Shown one piece after another: positions 14,006-19,239 of a stretch of DNA of 19,239 nucleotides. The notes beneath the pieces were generated by a model. The model saw nothing but the letters and a program-made list of their open reading frames with translations, did no database searches and was not told where the DNA came from. The DNA lies in the NCBI GenBank assembly GCA_965371445.1, contig CBDUYN010000191.1:1-19239 (forward strand), written 5' to 3'. The DNA comes from DASWIG01 sp965371445 (lineage in GTDB: Bacteria; Acidobacteriota; Thermoanaerobaculia; Multivoradales; J023). Numbering within the stretch: position 1 is the first letter of the stretch; each line of letters starts with the position of its first letter. A program made the position numbers and the translations under genes.

Positions 14006-14656
14006 ATGACGACCGCGACCCTCGAAGCCCCCGAAACCCGGACCCGCCGCCGGCGCGATCCGGAGGCGACCCGGCAGGCGATCCTCGACGCCGCCGAGAA
14101 GCTCTTCGTCGAGCTGGGGCCCAACGTCACGTCGACCTCCGAGATCGGCAAGGCCGCCGGGGTCACCAAAAGCCTCATCCACCACCACTTCGGCTCCAAG
14201 GAAGACCTCTGGCTGGCCGTACGCCAGCGCCACTTCGAGCGCTACTACGACGCCCAGAAGCAGATGCTCCAGAATGTCGAGGGGACCTCAGACCTGCTCC
14301 GCGACTCGATCGTCTCCTTCTTCCATTACCTGCGCGACGACCCGAACGCCGTCCGCTTCATGAGCTGGCGCACCATCGAGAACGAGGACCCCTGCCTCGA
14401 CCTGGAGCACGAGCTTTTCGCCCTCGGCGTCGACCGTATCCGCGAGGCCCAGGAAGCCGGGACGATCCGCGACGACGTCGAGCCGCTCGCGATCATCAAG
14501 ATCTTCCTCGGCATCGGCCTCCACTGGTACCAGACCAAGAGCTTCCTCTGTGAGGTCTGCGGTACCCACCCAGGCCTCGACCCCGACGTCCTGACCGACG
14601 AACGCTTCCTCGAAGACACCCTGAAGGTCCTCTTCGAAGGCATCCGTCCCCGCTAG
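14006..14656 (+). CDS. TetR-family transcriptional repressor of the efflux locus
   Basis: The 216-residue protein has a basic N-terminal arm (RTRRRRD), a helix-turn-helix at about residues 44-63 (TSEIGKAAGVTKSLIHHHFG, the standard TetR signature) and an all-helical ligand domain. It lies directly upstream of the adaptor and RND genes. Near-identical palindromes in front of itself and of the adaptor gene indicate that it represses both, with relief by a pump substrate. An unusual CEVC pair (Cys182, Cys185) followed by His188 sits in the ligand domain and could sense thiols, oxidants or metal; that is speculation. The Shine-Dalgarno is weak. No cognate ligand can be named. Confidence 0.93.
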   Translation: MTTATLEAPETRTRRRRDPEATRQAILDAAEKLFVELGPNVTSTSEIGKAAGVTKSLIHHHFGSKEDLWLAVRQRHFERYYDAQKQMLQNVEGTSDLLRDSIVSFFHYLRDDPNAVRFMSWRTIENEDPCLDLEHELFALGVDRIREAQEAGTIRDDVEPLAIIKIFLGIGLHWYQTKSFLCEVCGTHPGLDPDVLTDERFLEDTLKVLFEGIRPR

Positions 14657-14710
14657 GAGGAAAAACTCGTGGTGAGACGGAAACTTCGAAGCATCCAACC
14701 CGTATTCCCG

Positions 14711-14735
14711 TTATTGACCGGTCGGCCAGTTCATA
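14711..14735. promoter_or_regulatory. TetR-type operator 2 (before adaptor/RND genes)
   Basis: This 25-bp segment matches the operator at 13959-13983 in 23 of 25 positions (C to T and A to G). It ends 43 bases before the adaptor start codon. I see no strong -35/-10 pair beside it, so the promoter it controls is not defined. Confidence 0.8.
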
Positions 14736-14778
14736 GCCAACCGGGCTTCCGACCAGGAGCTCAACGGAGAGACCCGTG

Positions 14779-15912
14779 ATGACCTACCAGAAGATCCTGA
14801 AGACGACGATCGGAATTCTCCTTCTCGGCGAAGTGGTCTACCTTTCCGCCTTTGCCGAACAGAACGCCTTGCCGGAATCGCAAGGCGAGAAGACGACGAA
14901 GCACGTCCGCGTCGCCGCGGTCGAAGAGGTCCGCCAGACCCGCGAGGCGCGCTTCCCCGCCGTGACCCGGGCCGCGAGCCGGGCGCGGCTGGGTTTCACG
15001 ATCGGCGGCCGGGTGACGGCGCGGCCGGTCGAGGTCGGCGACCGCGTGGAGGCGGGCGAGGTCCTGGCGCGCCTCGACAGCTCGGAGCCGACGAACGCCG
15101 TCCTCTCCGCCCGGGGTGCCGTGGCGGAGCTTGCGGCGCGCCGCGCCCAGACCGAGCGCGACCGCGACCGCGCGCGGCAGCTCTTTGAGGCCAAGGCGAC
15201 GACCCGCGAGGAGGTGGAAAAGACCTCCGCCGCCGTCGAAGCGCTGCGGGCCGCCGAGGAGACGGCGGCGGCACGGCTTCAGGAAGCCGAACGGCTGCTG
15301 GCAGAGACCGAGCTGCGGGCCCCGTTTGCGGGCACCGTCACCGAGGTGCTCCTGGAGCCCGGCGAGCACGCCGCGGCGGGACGCACCGTCGTCGTCCTCT
15401 CGGGCGACGGCGGCATTGAGGTCGAGGTCGAGGTCCCCGAGTCGGTTCTCGCCTCCGTGGCCGTGGGCGACGAGGTGACGGTCCGCCTTCCGGTCCTCGG
15501 CATCGACGCCGTGGCCGGCTCCATCGAATCGGTCGGCCGCGCCACCGCCGGCCGCGGCCGGCTCTTCCCCGTCGTCGCCCGTCTGGAGCCGCACCCGTCG
15601 GTCATGGCGGGCATGACGGCGGAGCTGGCGGTCCGGATCCGTTCGGCTGCCGGCGCCCTCGCCCTGCCGGTCGAGGCGATCATCAATCCCGGCGGCCGCC
15701 GGCCGTCGGTCTTTCGCCTGGTCGAAGACGAGGGCGGGAACGCGATCCGGGTGGAGAAGCTCCGCGTCGAGGTCGAAGACCTCTTGGGCGAGAGTGTCGT
15801 GGTACGTCCCGTCTCCGGAGACGACACGGGCTCGTTCCTGCGTCCGGGCGACCGGGTGGTCGTGGCCGGCCAGCACAGCCTCCTCGACGGCGAGCTCGTG
15901 GAGGTGAACTGA
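14779..15912 (+). CDS. RND efflux periplasmic adaptor subunit (membrane fusion protein)
   Basis: This protein bridges the inner-membrane RND pump and the outer-membrane channel. The 377 residues begin with an N-terminal hydrophobic segment (about residues 8-26) without a lipobox cysteine. A lipoyl/barrel-sandwich half follows (FTIGGRVTARPVEVGDRVEA), then a coiled-coil hairpin rich in Ala, Arg and Glu (about residues 105-175). The second lipoyl half is APFAGTVTEVLLEPGEHAAAG, followed by a beta-barrel and a membrane-proximal domain ending QHSLLDGELVEV. A GTG at 14776 is directly before the ATG; 14779 is preferred because GGAGAG (14766-14771) is better spaced. Its stop lies one base before the RND start, so the two are coupled. 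It is preceded by a TetR operator. Confidence 0.93.
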   Translation: MTYQKILKTTIGILLLGEVVYLSAFAEQNALPESQGEKTTKHVRVAAVEEVRQTREARFPAVTRAASRARLGFTIGGRVTARPVEVGDRVEAGEVLARLDSSEPTNAVLSARGAVAELAARRAQTERDRDRARQLFEAKATTREEVEKTSAAVEALRAAEETAAARLQEAERLLAETELRAPFAGTVTEVLLEPGEHAAAGRTVVVLSGDGGIEVEVEVPESVLASVAVGDEVTVRLPVLGIDAVAGSIESVGRATAGRGRLFPVVARLEPHPSVMAGMTAELAVRIRSAAGALALPVEAIINPGGRRPSVFRLVEDEGGNAIRVEKLRVEVEDLLGESVVVRPVSGDDTGSFLRPGDRVVVAGQHSLLDGELVEVN

Positions 15913-15913
15913 G

Positions 15914-18900
15914 ATGGATCTTCTCGCCTGTTGCCTCGAACGCCGGCGCCTCATCGTGGCGACGGCGCTTCTCCTCTCCCTCGCCGGATTCGCCTCGTGG
16001 CTGACCATGCCCCGTGAGGAGGACCCGCGCTTTCCCCAGCGGCATGGCCTCGTGCTCACGGCCTTCCCCGGCGCCGACGCCGAGACCGTCGAGCGCCTGG
16101 TGGTCGAGCCCCTCGAGGAGCACCTGACCGAGGTCGAGGAGGTCGACCTGCTGGAGTCGACCGCCCGCGCCGGCTTCGCGATGATCGAGGTCGAGCTCCT
16201 CGACGACATCTACGACACCGAAGCCGCCTGGGACGAGGTCCGCGACGGCGTCGAGCGCGCCCGGCGCGAGCTCCCGGCCGGGGTCGGCAAACCCGTCGTC
16301 GAGGACGACCTGGTCTCTCAGGAGGCGATCCTCCTCGCGGTGACGGGATCGACAGACCCCCTGGAGCTCAAGGCGGGCGCCGAGCGGCTGAAGCGTGGCC
16401 TCTTGGGAATCGCCTCGGTCAAGCAGGTGAAGGTCATCGCCGACCCGGGAGAGCAGATCACCGTCGAGTACGACGACGCGATCGCGCGCCGCCTCGGCGT
16501 CGACCCGGGCCAGCTCGGCCACCAGCTCGCCCAGCGCAGCCGTATCGTCCCCGGAGGATTGATCCACCTGGGCACGAAAACCGCGAACCTGCGTCCGCGC
16601 ACAGAGTTCCTCTCGGTCGAGGAGATCGCGACGACGCCGGTCGTGCTGCCTTCGGGCGCCTCGGTACCGCTCGAGGAGCTCGCCCGAGTGCGCCGTGGAC
16701 CGGCCGAGCCGGCCCTGGAGCGCATGCGCTGGAACGGCGTGTCCGCCGTGGGCGTCGGTGTCGTGCCCCGCGACAAGATCGACCGCATCGTCTTCGGCGA
16801 GCAGGTGCGCGAGCGCCTCGTGGAGCTGCGAGGGGAGATCGCGCCGCTCTCGGTCGAGGAAGTGGTCTTCCAGCCGGAGAGCGTCGAGCAGCGCCTCGAC
16901 GAGCTGTCGCGTTCCCTCAAGCTCGGCATCCTGATTGTGACCGCGGTCCTTTTCGCGGCCATGGGCCTGCGCCTCGGCGTGCTCGTGGCGACGGTCCTGC
17001 CGCTCGTTTCCCTGACCTCGATCGGCATCTTCGCCACCGGAGGCGGGATCCTCCACCAGATCTCGATCGCGGCCCTGGTCCTCGCTCTCGGCATGCTGGT
17101 CGACAACGCCATCGTCATGGTCGAAGCGATTCAGTGGCGCCTCGACCGGGGGGAGCCGGTGAGTCAGGCGGCCGCGGCGGCGGTGCGCGAGCTCGCCCTG
17201 CCTCTGGGCACGGCCACCGGGACGACGCTGGCGGCTTTCGTCCCGATGCTGCTCGCGAAGGGCGGCACGGCCGACTTCACACGCGCGCTGCCGATCCTCA
17301 TCATGTTGACGCTGACGGTGAGCTATCTCTTCGCGGTCTTCGTGACGCCGGTCCTCTCGGAGCTCGTCCTTCGTCCGCGGCCCCAGCGGCCTCCCGGACG
17401 CTTCACGCTCCGCCCCGAGGCGCTCGCACGCCTCGCCGTGCGCCGGCCTTTCTGGGTGCTCGCCAGCGCCGCGGCTCTCCTACTGTCGGCGATCCTCGCT
17501 TCGGGCCGGCTCGACCGGCAGTTTTTCCCCACTGCGGACCGCAGCCTCCTCGTGGTCGACCTGGAGATGCCGGAAGGCACGCACCTGGAAGCCACCGACG
17601 CGGTCGCCGAGCGCTTCGAAGCCGACCTGGCCGCTTTGCAGGAGGTGCGTACGGTGGCGACTTTCGTCGGTCGCGCGGTGCCGCATTTCTACTACAACTT
17701 GCCGACCAAGCCGAACCAGCCCCACCGCGCCCAGTTGCTGCTGGAGCTCACAGATCTCCCCGCCGTCGACCGCGTCATGGCCTGGGTCCGCGACTACGCC
17801 CGCCGGGAAGTCCCCGAGGTGGCGGTGGTGGCGCGGCGCCTGGAGCAGGGACCGCCGTTCATGGCGCCGATCGAGGTCCGCATCTTCGGCGACGACCTGG
17901 CGGACCTCGAAGCGGCGACCGACGCCGTCGTCGCCGAGATCCGCGCCACCCCGGGGGCGCTCGACGTGCGTCACAACCTGGGCCTCGGCGTCCCGACGGT
18001 GGGCTTCGAGATCGACGACGCGGCCGCCGGACGCCTCGGCCTGGCGCGCAGCGACGTCGCCCTGGCGCTCGCCGGCCGGACGCTGGGCACCGAGATCGGC
18101 CAGTACCGCGTCGGTGAGGATCCGGTGCCGATCCGGGTGCGATCCTCGGCCGGCGAGGAGCTGCCGTTCACAAGCCTCGCGACGATCGACGTCGCGACCC
18201 CGGGCGGCGATCCCGTACCGCTCGCTCAGCTCGCCCGCCTCAATGTCGAATGGCGGCCGGCGGCGATTCACCACATGGCTCGCTCCCGCCTGGTACGGGT
18301 CCTGGCCGAGCTCGCCCCGGGGACGACGGCTCATGCCGTCCAGACTCTCCTCCAGCCGCGCCTCGACGCCCTGACGCTACCGGCGGGCGTACGCCTCGCC
18401 TTCGGCGGCGAGCTTGAGGAGTCGGGCAAGGCGAACGACGCGATCATGAGGACCATGCCACTCGGCGTCCTGCTGCTGCTTTTCTTCCTCCTCGCCGAGT
18501 TCAACTCGTTCCGCCGGGTGGGTATCGTGCTCACGACCGTCCCCCTCGCCGCGGTCGGTGTGGTGCCGGGGCTTCTGCTCGCGGGCCAGCCCTTCGGTTT
18601 CATGTCGATGCTGGGGATGCTCTCCCTCGTCGGCATCGTGGTGAACAACGCGATCGTGATGCTCGACGTCGTCGAACGGCGCCGTGCCGAGGGCCTGGGG
18701 ATCGACGAGGCCTTGACCGAAGCCGTCAAGCGCCGAATGCGTCCGATCCTCCTGACCATGGCGACGACGGTGGCGGGGCTCTTGCCCCTGGCCTTCTCGG
18801 GGACCCTGTGGCCGCCGCTCGCCTGGGCGATGATCTCGGGGCTCCTGGCCTCGACGGTGCTGACGCTGGTCGTGGTGCCGGCGCTTTACCGTCTCCTCTT

Positions 18901-19239
18901 CCGCGACGGCGGGGCGCCTCTCGCGGTGCCGGCGGCGAAGGCGGCGGCCGGAGCGGCGCTCGTGCTGCTGGCCGTCGTGGCCCGTCCGGCGGTGGCCGAG
19001 GAGGCCGCCGTCCTGGAGCTGACCTTGACGGAGGCGATGGAGCGTGCCGCCGAGCGTCCGTTGGCGGTGGCGGCCGAACGACACTCGGCCGCCGCTTCTC
19101 AGGCCGCGGTCGCCGAGCGCCGCGCCGCTCTCTGGCCCGCGGTGGGGATGGCCGTCGACGCCACCGGGCGGGACCGCGACTACAACTTCGAGACTCCCCT
19201 GGGCGGCTTCACCCTCGGCGAGCGCGAGAGCTTCGCGGG
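15914..19239 (+). CDS. RND efflux permease fused in frame to a TolC-like outer-membrane factor (3' partial)
   Basis: Residues 1-995 are an RND permease: TM1 at about 11-32, a porter domain, TM2-6 with GMLVDNAIVM (Asp397-Asn398) in TM4, TM7 near 513, a second porter domain, then TM8-12 with GIVVNNAIVML (Asn911) in TM10 and a normal end VVVPALYRLLF. The frame then continues without a stop through a basic/hydrophobic segment (Lys1009, AAAGAALVLLAVVA, then RPAVA) that looks like a signal peptide. From residue 1034 comes LELTLTEAMERAAER and a helical Ala/Glu-rich stretch typical of the start of TolC-family outer-membrane efflux proteins. At least 1108 codons are open at the window edge. I translated every codon from 15914 to 19239 and found no stop. 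GGAGG at 15900-15904 serves the ATG. Substrate unknown. Confidence 0.88.
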   Translation, partial: MDLLACCLERRRLIVATALLLSLAGFASWLTMPREEDPRFPQRHGLVLTAFPGADAETVERLVVEPLEEHLTEVEEVDLLESTARAGFAMIEVELLDDIYDTEAAWDEVRDGVERARRELPAGVGKPVVEDDLVSQEAILLAVTGSTDPLELKAGAERLKRGLLGIASVKQVKVIADPGEQITVEYDDAIARRLGVDPGQLGHQLAQRSRIVPGGLIHLGTKTANLRPRTEFLSVEEIATTPVVLPSGASVPLEELARVRRGPAEPALERMRWNGVSAVGVGVVPRDKIDRIVFGEQVRERLVELRGEIAPLSVEEVVFQPESVEQRLDELSRSLKLGILIVTAVLFAAMGLRLGVLVATVLPLVSLTSIGIFATGGGILHQISIAALVLALGMLVDNAIVMVEAIQWRLDRGEPVSQAAAAAVRELALPLGTATGTTLAAFVPMLLAKGGTADFTRALPILIMLTLTVSYLFAVFVTPVLSELVLRPRPQRPPGRFTLRPEALARLAVRRPFWVLASAAALLLSAILASGRLDRQFFPTADRSLLVVDLEMPEGTHLEATDAVAERFEADLAALQEVRTVATFVGRAVPHFYYNLPTKPNQPHRAQLLLELTDLPAVDRVMAWVRDYARREVPEVAVVARRLEQGPPFMAPIEVRIFGDDLADLEAATDAVVAEIRATPGALDVRHNLGLGVPTVGFEIDDAAAGRLGLARSDVALALAGRTLGTEIGQYRVGEDPVPIRVRSSAGEELPFTSLATIDVATPGGDPVPLAQLARLNVEWRPAAIHHMARSRLVRVLAELAPGTTAHAVQTLLQPRLDALTLPAGVRLAFGGELEESGKANDAIMRTMPLGVLLLLFFLLAEFNSFRRVGIVLTTVPLAAVGVVPGLLLAGQPFGFMSMLGMLSLVGIVVNNAIVMLDVVERRRAEGLGIDEALTEAVKRRMRPILLTMATTVAGLLPLAFSGTLWPPLAWAMISGLLASTVLTLVVVPALYRLLFRDGGAPLAVPAAKAAAGAALVLLAVVARPAVAEEAAVLELTLTEAMERAAERPLAVAAERHSAAASQAAVAERRAALWPAVGMAVDATGRDRDYNFETPLGGFTLGERESFA
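18938..19000 (+). other. Signal-peptide-like linker between the RND and TolC parts
   Basis: Residues 1009-1028 of the fusion comprise Lys1009, a hydrophobic run (1010-1023), Arg-Pro and an Ala-Val-Ala | Glu-Glu site that fits signal peptidase I. RND permeases end in the cytoplasm, so this segment could act as a thirteenth span that carries the TolC part into the periplasm, with or without cleavage. A GTG at 18926 could be an internal start but has no good ribosome-binding site. Confidence 0.6.

Noticed and set aside
14761..17056. Two long minus-strand frames opposite the adaptor and RND genes
   Set aside because: Asp/Arg/Leu-rich antisense readings of strongly coding GC-rich DNA; no motif and no ribosome-binding site.
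17134..18117. 327-codon plus-strand frame within the RND gene
   Set aside because: Gly/Arg/Pro/Ala-rich composition with no domain; it is an out-of-frame reading of the permease.
1..19239. rRNA, tRNA, insertion sequences, integrase or phage genes
   Set aside because: None recognised on either strand; the window is chromosomal-looking apart from gene relics and the REP-like element.

Overview
The window is uniformly GC-rich, densely coding DNA from a Gram-negative (diderm, LPS-making) bacterium. It carries outer-membrane assembly genes, lipid A genes and a tripartite efflux system. The gene content suggests an Acidobacteriota-like or other deep-branching GC-rich lineage: bamA-skp-lpxD-fabZ-lpxA plus a Gfo/Idh/MocA gene, Uma2, remnants of NB-ARC/TPR STAND genes, and MauE-thioredoxin proteins. 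That placement is inference; no rRNA or tRNA gene is present to support it.

Region 1 (1-6504, + strand) is an envelope-biogenesis operon: bamA (5' end cut by the window edge), skp/ompH, lpxD, fabZ, lpxA and a Gfo/Idh/MocA oxidoreductase. Most junctions abut or overlap by 4 bases. The one real gap, before lpxA, holds a REP-like double hairpin. The operon makes the first lipid A precursors and the machinery that inserts outer-membrane proteins. The oxidoreductase is a candidate GnnA-type UDP-GlcNAc 3-dehydrogenase, but no gnnB partner and no lpxB follow.

Region 2 (6591-10305) holds a minus-strand Uma2-family nuclease-fold protein with a heptad coiled-coil tail. It is followed on the + strand by a MauE-like membrane protein fused to a degenerate thioredoxin-fold domain, a secreted thioredoxin with a WCPHC site, and a tandem paralogue of that thioredoxin. 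The paralogue has lost its whole thioredoxin domain through an internal deletion with a frame change; its orphaned C-terminal tail is still readable in another frame.

Region 3 (10306-13898) holds a secreted cysteine-containing protein with a strong promoter and a DUF6970-like C-terminus. Minus-strand fragments of NB-ARC and TPR genes lie on either side of it. Next come three closely packed genes: a soluble YbjQ/UPF0145 (DUF74) protein, a membrane-anchored DUF74 protein and a membrane-anchored M48 metalloprotease.

Region 4 (13899-19239, + strand) is a TetR-controlled RND efflux locus: tetR, a periplasmic adaptor and an RND permease. Two nearly identical 25-bp operators lie before tetR and before the adaptor. 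The most striking feature is that the permease frame runs without a stop through a signal-peptide-like linker into the start of a TolC-type outer-membrane factor, which continues beyond the window. Inner- and outer-membrane components of the pump therefore appear to be encoded as one polypeptide.
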